A DNA stretch of 40,250 bases from Angustibacter sp. Root456 (GCF_001426435.1 NZ_LMER01000018.1:102825-143074), one strand, 5' to 3'; shown: positions 1 to 10,517, counted from the first letter of the stretch. A program made the numbers and translations. The notes: generated from the letters alone by a model not told the origin.

Positions 1-40
1 CATGACCGGCGGCGCCGCAGCGTGACGGGTGCGTGGTGCG

Positions 41-616
41 TCAGTCGACCTGATCGGCGTCGGCGAGCGCTTCACGGACGACGCGGAACGCCAGCCCGCT
101 GCTGTAGCCCTTGCGCGCCAGCATGCCGACCAGCCGGTTGACCTGTTTCTCGGGTGGCAGCCCGCGCACGGACGCGAGCCTGCGCGCCACCAGACCGCGC
201 GCCAGCTCGACCTCGCTCTCGTCGTCCACCTGGTCGAGTGTCGCCCGAGCCAGCTCGTCGTCGATGCCCTTGGAGCGCAGCTCGTGCGCCAGCGCCCGCC
301 GGGACAGACCGCGCGTCGCCTGACGAGACCGCACCCAGCCCTCGGCGAAGGCGGTGTCGTCGACCAGCCCGACCTCCTCGAACCGGTCGAGCACGCGCTC
401 AGCCACCGCCTCGTCAGCCCCGCGCTCGGCGAGCTTCTCGGCCAGCTGGGCCCGGCTGCGCGGCGCCATGGTGAGCTGCCGCAACACGATGGAGCGAGCG
501 ACCGACTCCGGGTCGGCGTCCGGCGTCTCGTCGGCCGCGCCGCCAGGCACCGGCTCGCGAGGCCCAACCGGCCGGGAGGTCCCCCGGCCGGCTGGGCGGC
601 GAGCGTTGAGGCTCAC
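41..616 (-). CDS. recX: Regulatory protein RecX
   Basis: RecX binds RecA filaments and limits RecA activity in recombination and the SOS response. The 191-residue product has the helical tandem-repeat character of RecX: basic and arginine-rich at the N terminus, then phrases such as LDRFEEVGLVDD and SRRALAHELRSKGID typical of its three-helix repeats. It starts with GTG at 616 and lies 29 bp downstream of the recA stop in the same direction, the usual recA-recX order, so it is probably co-transcribed with recA under LexA control. The first 40 residues are poorly conserved, so an internal start is possible. Identity is firm from order plus sequence. Confidence 0.95.
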   Translation of the reverse strand: MSLNARRPAGRGTSRPVGPREPVPGGAADETPDADPESVARSIVLRQLTMAPRSRAQLAEKLAERGADEAVAERVLDRFEEVGLVDDTAFAEGWVRSRQATRGLSRRALAHELRSKGIDDELARATLDQVDDESEVELARGLVARRLASVRGLPPEKQVNRLVGMLARKGYSSGLAFRVVREALADADQVD

Positions 617-645
617 GAGTCACCTCGCGACGACGTGCGCACGGG

Positions 646-1698
<1,053 letters not shown>

Positions 1699-1841
1699 GT
1701 GAGTCACCTCTGGTTCACGGACGGCGCCTGCCGGCCGGTGGTCTGATGTCGTCGAGGAAGACGCTAGGCGCCTGCACCGACAGCCGGCGCTCGTCGACCC
1801 GAGGCTGTGGACAACCAGCGGGTCCCGAGCACCTGTGGATG

Positions 1842-1847
1842 AGCATA
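1842..1847 (-). promoter_or_regulatory. Candidate recA -10 element
   Basis: TATGCT on the minus strand fits TANNNT and starts two bases past the LexA box, so a repressor bound there would cover the -35/-10 region. It implies a leader of about 135 nt before recA. This is inferred from sequence only; other start points in the 1699-1840 leader are possible. Confidence 0.5.
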
Positions 1848-1848
1848 T

Positions 1849-1864
1849 CCGAACAGGTGTTCGG
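1849..1864 (-). promoter_or_regulatory. LexA (SOS) box upstream of recA
   Basis: CCGAACAGGTGTTCGG is a near-perfect palindrome that fits the actinobacterial/Bacillus-type LexA operator (CGAAC-N4-GTTCG). It lies directly upstream of a candidate -10 (TATGCT on the minus strand, 1847-1842) and about 150 bp before the recA ATG. This placement is what one expects for SOS induction of recA-recX. Confidence 0.9.
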
Positions 1865-1911
1865 TTCCACGGATCTCCCCACGCGTGTCGCGGACGGCTC
1901 CGCACCGGTCC

Positions 1912-3000
1912 TCAGGCGGGCCGACCGACCGGCTCCGCGGGTGCGCGGGGCTCCCCGAGCAGCACGGTTCGTACCAGGTGGCGGGCCATGGCCAGCAGGA
2001 CGGCGACCCACACCGCCAGCGCCACCCACAGCTCTCCCGCCCCGACCGCGCGCACGAGCGGCAGGTGGTCGGCCTGGCCGAGGTAGAGGCCAGCGACCGC
2101 GTACATGCCGAGCGGGAACACGATGCTCCACCAGGTCGCCTCGTAACGCAGCGGCACGCGGTGCCGTACGTGACGCCACCACCCGGCGGCGACGAGCACC
2201 GGGATCAGCCAGGAGGCGAAGCTCCAGAACACGATCGCGGTGCCGCCGGCGAGCCCGCGCATCGCCGTCGCCATCGGCGTGTCGGCCATCCCCACGATCC
2301 GGGCGCCCGCGACCACGGTGATGGAGCACGCCCCCATGGCCACCCAGTAGGGCGGCGTGAGGTCCTCTGGACGCAGCTCGTAGAGCATCATCCGCAGGGC
2401 CACGAGCACGCCGGCCGCGGCGTACAGGAAGATGCCGACCGACCACGACACCACGGCGAGCACGGCCAGCTCGCGCTGTGCCGCACCCGCGTGCGGCTCC
2501 AGGCCGGCGGCGGCGACCGCCACCGACTGGCTGGCGACGACCCAGATGAACCACGTGCCGTTGGCGGTCGCGACCACCGGCCGGGTGCTGTGCCCGAGCA
2601 CCGCCGTCCACGGCACGACGTAGCCGAGCACCAGCCACAGCGCCCCGGCGACGCTCAGCAGCACCGCCGTGAGGCCGAACCGGCCGTCGAGCCCGAGCCG
2701 CGCAGCCAGGACGTCGGTGCCCGCCACGAGGGTGAAGAACCCGAAGGCGCGCCGCGGGTCGGCGAAGTCGTCGGCCACGGCGGCCCTGAACCACAGCAGC
2801 CGCGCCAGGCTGAGCGCCGCGAGCGTCACCCACGCGAGGGCGGTGGCGACCAGGAAGGCGCCCGACCACGTCCGGTGCCCCTGGAGCCACAGGCCCGTCG
2901 AGAGGATCCCGGTGGCCATCACCAGCGCGAAGTAGCCCGGGGTCAGGCTCTCGACGGCGGCGCTGACCCGTGACCCGAGCGTCGCCGCCTCACCGTTCAC
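1912..3000 (-). CDS. TDT-family (TehA/SLAC1-like) membrane transporter
   Basis: A 362-residue, very hydrophobic protein with about ten predicted membrane helices. The opening phrase TPGYFALVMATGILSTGL and later FGFFTLVAGTDVLAAR are typical of the tellurite-resistance/dicarboxylate transporter (TDT) family, related to TehA anion channels and SLAC1. Substrates in this family include C4-dicarboxylates, sulfite and other anions; the sequence does not say which applies here. The GTG at 3000 overlaps its own weak GAGG, so the start is uncertain; a start some 10-15 residues later would also work. It stands alone, divergent from the DUF2277 gene. Confidence 0.8.
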   Translation of the reverse strand: MNGEAATLGSRVSAAVESLTPGYFALVMATGILSTGLWLQGHRTWSGAFLVATALAWVTLAALSLARLLWFRAAVADDFADPRRAFGFFTLVAGTDVLAARLGLDGRFGLTAVLLSVAGALWLVLGYVVPWTAVLGHSTRPVVATANGTWFIWVVASQSVAVAAAGLEPHAGAAQRELAVLAVVSWSVGIFLYAAAGVLVALRMMLYELRPEDLTPPYWVAMGACSITVVAGARIVGMADTPMATAMRGLAGGTAIVFWSFASWLIPVLVAAGWWRHVRHRVPLRYEATWWSIVFPLGMYAVAGLYLGQADHLPLVRAVGAGELWVALAVWVAVLLAMARHLVRTVLLGEPRAPAEPVGRPA

Positions 3001-3034
3001 CTCGGTGACGGTACCGGCGGGGGGCCCGGGCTTC

Positions 3035-3040
3035 TAGGCT
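3035..3040 (+). promoter_or_regulatory. -10 element of the DUF2277 gene (leaderless)
   Basis: TAGGCT lies six bases before the ATG at 3047, which would place the transcription start on the A of the start codon. No Shine-Dalgarno sequence is visible, so the gene is probably translated from a leaderless mRNA. Confidence 0.6.
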
Positions 3041-3046
3041 CGTCGC

Positions 3047-3268
3047 ATGTGTCGCAGCATCAAGACCCTTCGTGAGCCGTACGTCGAGGACGTCGGCGAG
3101 GCCGACGTCCGAGCCGCTGCCTTGCAGTACGTGCGCAAGATCAGCGGCTTTCGACAGCCGGCCCCGCACAACGCGCAGGCGTTCGAGGCCGCCGTCGACG
3201 CGGTGGCGGCGGCCACCACGCACCTGCTCGACCAGCTGGAGGTGCGCGGCAGCCGCCGCCCGGCGTGA
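3047..3268 (+). CDS. DUF2277 family small protein
   Basis: A 73-residue protein beginning MCRSIKTLR, the hallmark N terminus of DUF2277, with the central phrase AALQYVRKISGFRQPA. The family is widespread in actinobacteria and some proteobacteria and has no established function that I know. It appears to have its own leaderless promoter and faces the convergent MFS gene of the formate operon, ending only 7 bp before that gene's stop. The N-terminal Cys-Arg-Ser-Ile is invariant in members I recall. There is no signal peptide or membrane segment. Confidence 0.85.
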   Translation: MCRSIKTLREPYVEDVGEADVRAAALQYVRKISGFRQPAPHNAQAFEAAVDAVAAATTHLLDQLEVRGSRRPA

Positions 3269-3275
3269 GTCGGCG

Positions 3276-4547
3276 CTAGCCGGTCGTCACCTCGGCCCGC
3301 TCGGCCGGCTTGCGGGTGATGAGCGGCACGACCAGCGCGACGAGGGCGATGATGCCGATCACGGTGAAGCCCAGCGTGTACTGCTTGTTCTCGCCGATGA
3401 GCTGGGAGATCAGCAGCGGGCCGACGATGCCACCGAGGCTCCACGCCACGAGCATCAGGCCGTAGATCGCACCGGCGAACCGCACGCCGAAGAACTGGCC
3501 CGCCGTCGACGGCATGGTGCCGAACGCACCGCCGTAGCAGGTGTAGACGAGGGCGGCCAGGACGGCGAACAGCGCGGGCGAGCTGGCGTGCGGGATCAGC
3601 AGCAGGCACACGCCCTGGATGCCGAGGATCCCGAGGAACGCCGGCATCTTGCCGATGATGTCGGACAGCCAGCCCCAGAACACGCGTCCGGCGCCGTTGA
3701 AGATGGCCAGCACGCCGACCAGGCTCGCGGCGCCCACCTTCGACATGCCGCTGATGTCGGTGGCGCTGCCGGCAGCGACGGAGATCAGCGAGATGCCTGC
3801 CATGACGCTCAGCGTGAGGATCGCTGTCAGCAGGTACCACTGCGGCGTGCGCAGCGCCTCGGCTGCGGTGAACTGGCGCGCCTGCACGGGCTCGGCCGCC
3901 TTCGTGGTGGCCGCCGCGGTGGTCACGGGCGCGGCCGGGTTCCGGAACTGGCTGGCCCCGACCAGGATCGCCACCAGGTAACCGATACCCAGCCACAGGA
4001 AGGCCTTCGTGGGCACGTCGGGTGAGCCGTCGATGAGCGCCTGACCGACCGGCGCCGTGATGACGGCCCCGAACCCGAAGCCCGCCACGGCGATGCCCGT
4101 GATGAGACCCGGCTTGTCGGGGAACCACTTCTGCAGCATGGCGATCGGCACGATGTAGACCATGCCGAGGCCGAAGCCGCCGAGCACTCCGTAGCCGAGC
4201 ACCAGGAGCCAGAAGGAGTCGGCGCGGGCCAACGACGCGATGATGACGCCGATGCTGTAGACGACGCCGCCGGTGAGCGCGACGATGCGGGGGCCGCGCG
4301 TGTCCTGGATGCGGCCGCCGATGTAGCTGCCGACGAAGATCATGCCGATCGCCACCTCGAACGGCACGGTGGCCTGGGCCTTGCTCCAGCCGAAGGCGCC
4401 GTCGTCCTGCAGCGCCTTGGAGAACACGCTCCAGGCGTAGACGGCGCCGATAGCCAGCTGCACCAGCACGGCGGCCACGAGGATCACCCAGCGGTTTCCG
4501 CCGGTCGTGGCCTGCCGCTGACCGGCTGTGGTCCGACTCTCACTCAT
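3276..4547 (-). CDS. MFS transporter, oxalate/formate antiporter-like (OFA) family
   Basis: A 423-residue major facilitator with about twelve hydrophobic segments. Features resembling the OFA (OxlT-like) family include VLVQLAIGAVYAWSVFSKAL near the N terminus, WFPDKPGLITGIAVAGFGFG in the middle and GRVFWGWLSDIIGK after the central loop. OFA members exchange oxalate, formate or other small carboxylates. Position supports a formate-related substrate: it is the last gene of the minus-strand formate dehydrogenase operon, 21 bp after the NrfD-like gene, with GGAGAGAG before the ATG. It most likely imports formate or exchanges oxalate for formate; lactate or another monocarboxylate cannot be excluded. 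Confidence 0.8.
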   Translation of the reverse strand: MSESRTTAGQRQATTGGNRWVILVAAVLVQLAIGAVYAWSVFSKALQDDGAFGWSKAQATVPFEVAIGMIFVGSYIGGRIQDTRGPRIVALTGGVVYSIGVIIASLARADSFWLLVLGYGVLGGFGLGMVYIVPIAMLQKWFPDKPGLITGIAVAGFGFGAVITAPVGQALIDGSPDVPTKAFLWLGIGYLVAILVGASQFRNPAAPVTTAAATTKAAEPVQARQFTAAEALRTPQWYLLTAILTLSVMAGISLISVAAGSATDISGMSKVGAASLVGVLAIFNGAGRVFWGWLSDIIGKMPAFLGILGIQGVCLLLIPHASSPALFAVLAALVYTCYGGAFGTMPSTAGQFFGVRFAGAIYGLMLVAWSLGGIVGPLLISQLIGENKQYTLGFTVIGIIALVALVVPLITRKPAERAEVTTG

Positions 4548-4568
4548 GCTCTCTCCTCTACGGCCGGG

Positions 4569-5639
4569 TCAGCCGATGGTGGTGATGGAGTCCCCCACGA
4601 CGCCGTCTGCTCGACGTCGCTCGAGCCGTTCACGCTGTGGCGTGACGGTGTACTTCGGATCCTTGGCCGAGACGAGCCCGGCCTCGAAGACCCCGAACCG
4701 GGTGCAGGCCGACCCGGCGAGCAGCGCCGCGCCGCTGAGCGCGGCGGCTGCGCGGTTGCGGCCGAAGAGCGCCGCGCCCACCGCCCCCGACACCGTCAGC
4801 ACCTTGCTGGCCCGCATCAGCGCGCCGGCCCGCCCCTGCCTGAGCGGCTCGGCGACGACCTCGTGCATCGTGCGCTCCATGCGCTCGGTGGCGGCGATCT
4901 CGGCCACAGCACCGAGCACGGCGAGGCTGCGAGCGGGACGGGTCTCCGACGTCGGCGACGTCAGCAGAGCCAGCCCGGCCGCTGCGGCATTGGCCGACGA
5001 GACGAACACGAACGGCAGCTCCTTGTACGCCGCGTGCCACGTCGGCGTCGCGGTGTCGGCCAGGAGCACCGCGGTGTACGCCGCGAGCGGCGGCGCGAAG
5101 GCGGCCGACCCGGCGGCCGCGGCGGCGTCGGCGAGCTTCGCCAGGCCGCCGAGCGTCGACTGCTCGTCGAGGTGCGGGCGCACCACCTCCGTGGCCACCG
5201 CGAGCCCTGCGAACGCGCCGAACGCGGTGAGGATCCACGACCCGACCGACATGGGCGAGGTCAGCTTCACCGTGCGCATCATGTTGAGGGCGCGGCTCGG
5301 CTTGCCGAGGTCGCGCACCAACGCCACGCCACCTGCGGCGACGGCGGCGAGCGCGGCATAACGACTGTTGCGCCGCAACGTCTTCAGACCGCGCGCGTGC
5401 GCACCGGCCCCGAGCAGCCCGGAGCCCGCCGCGATCCCCCCGAGGAAGATGTAGGCCGGGATGTCAGCCTCCCACGGCGCCGGCTTGACCACCGGGCGCC
5501 CGTAGTAGCTGTCGAACTGGACGTCCGGCACCATGAGCGACTCGTCACGACGGCGACCACCGCCCTGACCTCCGCGCCGCCGACGCCCGGTGCGCGGCGG
5601 CTCCGGCGGCCGGTCCGCGTCGAACGGGTTGGTGGTCAC
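4569..5639 (-). CDS. NrfD/PsrC-like membrane subunit of formate dehydrogenase
   Basis: A 356-residue polytopic membrane protein of the NrfD/PsrC family, which accepts electrons from an iron-sulfur subunit and passes them to quinone. The first 45 residues are hydrophilic and rich in Arg/Gly. The family phrase SYYGRPVVKPAPWEADIPAY and the first membrane helix (YIFLGGIAAGSGLLGAGAH) follow, with about eight hydrophobic segments in all. The frame is open further upstream, but I chose GTG at 5639 because it overlaps the beta-subunit stop as GTGA. It replaces the cytochrome b gamma subunit of E. coli Fdh-N, so quinone reduction here is probably heme-independent. Confidence 0.85.
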   Translation of the reverse strand: MTTNPFDADRPPEPPRTGRRRRGGQGGGRRRDESLMVPDVQFDSYYGRPVVKPAPWEADIPAYIFLGGIAAGSGLLGAGAHARGLKTLRRNSRYAALAAVAAGGVALVRDLGKPSRALNMMRTVKLTSPMSVGSWILTAFGAFAGLAVATEVVRPHLDEQSTLGGLAKLADAAAAAGSAAFAPPLAAYTAVLLADTATPTWHAAYKELPFVFVSSANAAAAGLALLTSPTSETRPARSLAVLGAVAEIAATERMERTMHEVVAEPLRQGRAGALMRASKVLTVSGAVGAALFGRNRAAAALSGAALLAGSACTRFGVFEAGLVSAKDPKYTVTPQRERLERRRADGVVGDSITTIG

Positions 5640-6592
5640 CGGCGCCTCCCCAGGAACACGCTCGCGGCCATCGCGAGCATGCCGACGGCGGCGAAGCCCG
5701 CCTTGCGGAACATGTCGGGCAGGTCCGCGGTGGTCACCACAGGGTCCGGCGGCAGCCCGTACACCTCGGGCTCGTCGAGCAGCAGGAACACCGATCCCGT
5801 GCCACCCACGCCGTCGTGGTCGTTGCCGCCGTAGACGCGGGCCTCGGTGAATCCATTGGCGTGCAACGTCTTCACGCGCTCCTGAGCGCGCTCGCGCAGA
5901 TCGCTCAGCTCGCCGAACTGGATGGACGTCGTCGGGCAGGCCTGCGCGCACGCGGGCGTCTGGTCGTGGCTGATGCGGTCGTAGCAGAGCGTGCACTTCT
6001 GGGCGACGCCGGCGTTCTTGACCGTCGCGTCGCCCGCGCGCCGCTCGATGACCCCGAAGGGGCAGGCGGCCACGCAGTAGCCGCAGCCGTTGCAGACGTC
6101 GTCCTGCACGACCACCGTGCCGTGCTCAGTGCGGAACAGCGCACCCGTCGGGCACACGTCGAGACACGCCGCGTGCGTGCAGTGCTTGCAGACGTCGGAC
6201 GACATGAGCCAGCGGAAGTCCGGCACCTCCGCCAGCACGGGCTCAGCCACCGGTGCCGCGGCCGCCGGTCGCGGGCCGGGCATGCCGAGCTCGATGAGGC
6301 GCCGTCCGGACTCCCGGGCCTGCTCGATGCGCTCGGTGCTCTGCTCGACGAACGCGACGTGCCGCCAGGTGCTCGCACCGAGAGCACCGGTGTTGTCGTA
6401 CGACGACCCGAGCAGGTCGAGGTCGCCGTCCGGCGGGATGGCGTTCCACTCCTTGCAGGCCACCTCGCAGGCCTTGCAGCCGATGCAGATCGAGGTGTCG
6501 GTGAAGAAGCCCTTACGCGGCGGCGGGTCGTCCCACGCCGCGTCGCGCGCCGGGTCGGTCGGCCCCGCGAGCTGCTGCCTCCAGAAACCCAT
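5636..6592 (-). CDS. Formate dehydrogenase iron-sulfur (beta) subunit
   Basis: A 318-residue ferredoxin-like electron-transfer subunit. Four cysteine groups that would bind four [4Fe-4S] clusters are visible: CIGCKACEVACKEWN, CKHCTHAACLDVCPTGAL, CNGCGYCVAACPFGVI and CTLCYDRISHDQTPAC followed by CAQACP. A hydrophobic stretch near the C terminus (AAVGMLAMAASVFLG) may serve as a membrane anchor. The start is ATG 6592, which overlaps the alpha-subunit stop as ATGA. It carries electrons from the catalytic subunit to the NrfD-like membrane protein encoded next. No Tat signal is present, as expected for a cytoplasmic-side complex. Confidence 0.93.
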   Translation of the reverse strand: MGFWRQQLAGPTDPARDAAWDDPPPRKGFFTDTSICIGCKACEVACKEWNAIPPDGDLDLLGSSYDNTGALGASTWRHVAFVEQSTERIEQARESGRRLIELGMPGPRPAAAAPVAEPVLAEVPDFRWLMSSDVCKHCTHAACLDVCPTGALFRTEHGTVVVQDDVCNGCGYCVAACPFGVIERRAGDATVKNAGVAQKCTLCYDRISHDQTPACAQACPTTSIQFGELSDLRERAQERVKTLHANGFTEARVYGGNDHDGVGGTGSVFLLLDEPEVYGLPPDPVVTTADLPDMFRKAGFAAVGMLAMAASVFLGRRR

Positions 6593-9500
6593 CAGCGCTC
6601 GCCCTCCGACGTCCGCAACGTGTTGCCCGTCTGCACCGTGACCCCGGCCCGCGACTGGTACTCCGACACCCACCGCAGCAGCGCCTCGCCGCGCGGACGT
6701 CGGCCCGCCACGATGTCGCACGAGCCGGCCTTGGACTCCTGGATCTGCACGTTCGGGTCGAGCGCGACGCCGAGCAGGTCATTGGCGGAGTCGCCCGACA
6801 CCACGGCCTCGCGGCCGACGCCCCAGTGGTAGGGCAGGCCGATCTGGTGCACCGTGCGGCCACCGATCACCAGCGGCGTCATCCGCTCGGTCACCAGCAC
6901 CCGCGCCTCGATCGCGGTACGCGCCGACACGATCGTCGCCCAGCCGCCGTTCTCCAGCCCCCTCTCCTGCGCCAGCTCCGGCGAGACCTCGCAGAAGAAC
7001 TCGGGCTGCAGCTCGGCGAGGTACGGCAGCCACCGGCTCATGCCACCCGCCGTGTGGTGCTCGGTCAGCCGGTACGTCGTGAACACGTACGGGTAGACGT
7101 CGGCGCCCGGCTCGCCCGCCGAGGGGCTCCACAGGTTGTCCTTGCGCGCGAACACCTTGCGCGCCGGGTTGCTCTGCTGGCGGTAGAGCGGGTTGGCGAC
7201 CGGCGACTCCTGCGGCTCGTAGTGCGTCGGCAACGGGCCGTCGATCATGCCGCGCGGCGCGAACAGCCAGGCCTTGCCGTCGGCCTGCATGATGAACGGG
7301 TCGTCACCGGCCAGGCCCTCGGGCCCACCTGTCCCCGGCTCCGGCCGGTACGACGGCGGCTTGGTCACCGGGAAGTCCGGCACGTCGTGGCCGGTCCAGC
7401 GCTGCTGCTCCTCATCCCACCACACGTACTTCTTGCGCTCGCTCCACGGACGCCCTTCGGGGTCGGCGGATGCGCGGTTGTACAGGATGCGCCGGTTCGC
7501 CGGCCACGCCCAGCCCCAGTCGGGTGCGACCGGGCTCTGCTCGCGACCCGGGACGCGCTTGGCCGAGCGGTTCACTCCCCCGGCGAACACGCCCGTGTAG
7601 ATCCAGCAGCCACCACTCGTCGTGCCGTCGGCCCGCATCTCGGTGAACAGGTCGAGCAGCTGCCCGGCCCGGTCACCGCTGAGGTGGAAGCCGTTGATCT
7701 CCTTCAGCACCGCCTCGCTGTCGATCTCACCGTGCTCGTCGAGCGGGTAGTCCCACGTGAGGTCGAGCAGCGGACGGTCCCGCTCGTCGGTCGAGTCGGC
7801 GAGACGTTCGCGGATGCGCTGGCCGAGCTCGTAGAAGAACTGCAGCTCGCTCTGGCAGTCGCCCGGGGGCTGCACCGCCTGGTGCCGCCACTGCAGCATG
7901 CGGTGGGTCTGGGTGAACGTGCCGGCCTTCTCGACGTGCGAGGCGGGCGGCAGGAAGAACACCTCCGTGCCGATCTGCTCGGTCTCGAGCTCCCCCGTCG
8001 CGATCTCCGGGGCGTCCTTCCAGAACGTCGCCGACTCGATCATGTTCAGGTCACGCACCACCAGCCACTTCAGGCGGGCCAGCCCGAGGCGCTGCATGCG
8101 ACCGTGGGCCGACCCCACCGCGGGGTTCTGCCCGAGCAGGAAGTAGCCCTCGACCTGGTCGTCGAGCATTGCCATGACCGTCTGGTACGTGCCGTGGGCA
8201 CCGGTGAGGCGGGGCAGGTAGTCGAACGCCCAGTCGTTCTCGGCCGTCGCGGCGTCGCCCCACCACGCCTTCAACAGGCTCACCGCGTAGGCGTCGGCGT
8301 TGGCCCAGAAGCCCTTCTGCTCCTTCGAGCCGATGGCCGAGACGTACTCCTGCCAGGTGTCGTGCTGACCGGCGACCGGCATCGCGAGGTAGCCGGGCAG
8401 GATGTTGTACAGCGTCGGAATGTCGGTGGAGCCCTGGATGCTCGCGTGCCCGCGCATCGCCATGATGCCGCCGCCCGGGCGGCCCATGTTGCCCAGCAGC
8501 GTCTGCACGATCGCCGCGGTGCGGATGAACTGCGCGCCCAGCGTGTGCTGGGTCCAACCGACGGCGTAGACGAACGCGGTGGTGCGCTCCCGCCCGCTGT
8601 TCTCGGTGACCGCGCGGGCCAGGTAGTGGAAGTCGTCGACCGAGATACCGCACGTGTCGGCGACCAGCTCGGGCGTGTAGCGGGCGTAGTGCCGCTTGAG
8701 CACCTGGAACACCGTGCGCGGATGCTGCAGGGTCTCGTCGCGCTCGACCTCGGCGTGCTCGAGGGGATGACCGGCGCCGCCGAGCCGCTGGCCGGCCGAC
8801 GCCTCGCGCTTGTCAGCCCCGTGGTCGGACCCCGGCTCGTCGACCGTGCCGTCCTTCGCGCTGCCCGACCGTGTGGCGTACGACCAGCTCTTCAGGTCGT
8901 ACGCGCCGCGCTCGTCGTCGTACCCGGAGAACAGGCCGCCGAGGTCCTCGGTGTCGCGGAAGTCCTCCGACACCAGCGTCGCGGCGTTGGTGTAGGCGAC
9001 GACGTACTCCTTGAAGTACAGGTCGTTGCTGAGGATGTAGTTGATCAGCGCCCCCAGCAGGACGACGTCGCTGCCGGCCCGGATCGGGATGTGCTTGTCG
9101 GACGTCGCGGACGTGCGGGTGAACCGCGGGTCGATGTGGATGACCTTGGCGCCCTTGCGGCGCGCTTCGGCCACCCACTGGTAACCCACCGGGTGGCACT
9201 CGGCCATGTTGGAGCCCTGGATGACGATGCAGTCCGCGTTGGCGAGGTCCTGCTCGTACTGGGTGGCGCCGCCGCGGCCGAACGAGGACCCCAAACTGGG
9301 GACCGTTGCGGAGTGTCAAATACGGGCTTGGTTCTCGATCTGGATGGCGCCGGCAGCGGTGAAGAGCTTCTTGATCAGGTAGTTCTCTTCGTTGTCGAGG
9401 GTGGCCCCACCGAGCGAGGCGATGCCCATGGTGCGCCGCACCCTGCGCCCGTGCTCGTCGTGGTCCTGCCAGGTGCGGCGGCGGGACTCGACGAACCGGT

Positions 9501-9885
9501 CGGCGATCATGTCGATGGCGGTGTCGAGGTCGAGGCTCTCCCACTGCGTGCCGCGCGGGCGGCGGTAGAGCACCTTCGTCTGGCGGCCGGGGCTGTTGAC
9601 GAGCTGCTCGCTCGCCGAGCCCTTGGGGCACAGCCGTCCGCGCGAGACCGGCGAGTCCGGGTCACCCTCGATCTGGACGACGCGCTCGTCCTTGACGTAC
9701 ACCCGCTGACCGCAGCCGACGGCGCAGTAGGGGCAGACGCTCTGCACGACGCGGTCAGCGGTGACCGTGCGCGGGGTGAGCTCGCGCGTGTGCTGGCTCG
9801 TGACGGCCGGCCCCCGGCCGAGGAAGTCACCACTTCGGACCTGGCGGATGACCGGCCAGCTCAGGAACTGCGGTTTGTTGCGCAT
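6592..9885 (-). CDS. Selenocysteine-containing formate dehydrogenase, alpha subunit
   Basis: A 1097-residue molybdopterin oxidoreductase of the Fdh-N/Fdh-O type that oxidises formate to CO2. The N-terminal [4Fe-4S] motif is C51-x2-C54-x3-C58-x27-C86. An in-frame TGA at 9318-9316 (codon 190) sits between NQARI and HSATVPSLG, exactly where Fdh-N has selenocysteine (NQARVUHGP), and the frame stays homologous on both sides. A stem-loop right after the TGA suits a SECIS. Starting at ATG 9885 gives a good GGGAGGAG. There is no twin-arginine signal, unlike E. coli FdnG, so the enzyme is probably cytoplasmic. It heads the operon with the beta, NrfD-like and MFS genes. A naive gene call would split it at the TGA. 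Confidence 0.93.
9286..9318 (-). promoter_or_regulatory. UGA(Sec) codon with candidate bacterial SECIS hairpin
   Basis: The Sec codon is the TGA at 9318-9316. Starting 12 nt later, GGTCCCC and GGGGTCC (9304-9298 and 9292-9286) pair around the loop AGTTT, with one U-U mismatch low in the stem. The apical loop begins about 18 nt after the UGA, against about 17 nt in E. coli fdhF, and the U in the stem recalls the bulged U recognised by SelB. No selA, selB, selC or selD gene lies in the window, so decoding depends on genes elsewhere. Confidence 0.75.
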
Positions 9886-10013
9886 GCAACTCCTCCCTCG
9901 ACTCGGCACAACATGCCACAGAGCCGGGTGAAGGGCACCAGATGACCGGTGCGGCGCGCCGAGCGGGCGAGAGGGGTCGGTGAACGGCGCTCAGCCGCCG
10001 CCGTCGCCCGACG

Positions 10014-10517
10014 TCACTTCAGCAGCAGCGCGGTCAGCCGACGCCGCGTCACGGCCAGGCCGACGGCGCCCATGGCCACCAGCGCGGCCACGTGGCCGAC
10101 CAGCGACCAGCTCACGGTGCCGAGCAACAACGCCCGCTCGATCGCCACGCCGTGGTAGAGCGGCGACAGCTCGACCACCCAGCGCAAGCCGGCGGGATAC
10201 GCCTCGACCGGGAAGAACGTCGCCGACAGCAAGGTCAGCGGCACGAGCGCCATCTGGATGTAGTCGAAGTCCTGGAAGTTGCGGATCCAGGTGGTGGCAG
10301 CCATGCCGACCGAGGAGAACACGAAACCGATGAGCGTCGCGGCCGGCAGCGCGAGCACCGCCCACCAGCTCGCCGTCAGCCCCATCGCCACGGAGATGCC
10401 GAGGAAGCCGAGCACGTAGCAGCCGCTGCGCAGGAGCGACCACAGCGTCTCGCCCAGGGCGATGTCGCGGGGCCCCACCGGCGTCGCGAGCATGGCGTCG
10501 AACGTGTGCATGTAGCG
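10014..10517 (-). pseudogene. C-terminal fragment of ABC-2 permease 2 (split host copy)
   Basis: These 167 codons plus stop (RYMHTFDAMLATPVGPRDIALG through RRRLTALLLK) are the C-terminal two thirds of an ABC-2 permease. The N-terminal 89 codons lie more than 6 kb away at 16793-17059. Joining the two at the repeat CAGCTTGAA gives an unbroken 256-codon gene, the same length as the intact homologue at 15954-16724. The fragment still reads cleanly with no stops, so the split is probably recent. It has no start codon or ribosome site of its own; the upstream sequence that stays in frame belongs to the insert. It is probably not expressed. Confidence 0.9.

Noticed and set aside
1-3. CAT at the window edge as a start codon of a further minus-strand gene after recX
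   Set aside because: Only the putative start codon would be inside the window, so nothing can be supported.
9295-9318. In-frame stop in the formate dehydrogenase alpha gene, suggesting a pseudogene or frameshift
   Set aside because: The stop is TGA at the conserved selenocysteine position, the frame is unchanged and homologous on both sides, and a SECIS-like hairpin follows.
6826-9945. A 1039-codon open frame on the plus strand opposite the formate dehydrogenase alpha gene
   Set aside because: Shadow of codon bias; rich in Arg/Val/Leu/Ala with no domain, and the opposite strand is unmistakably the dehydrogenase.
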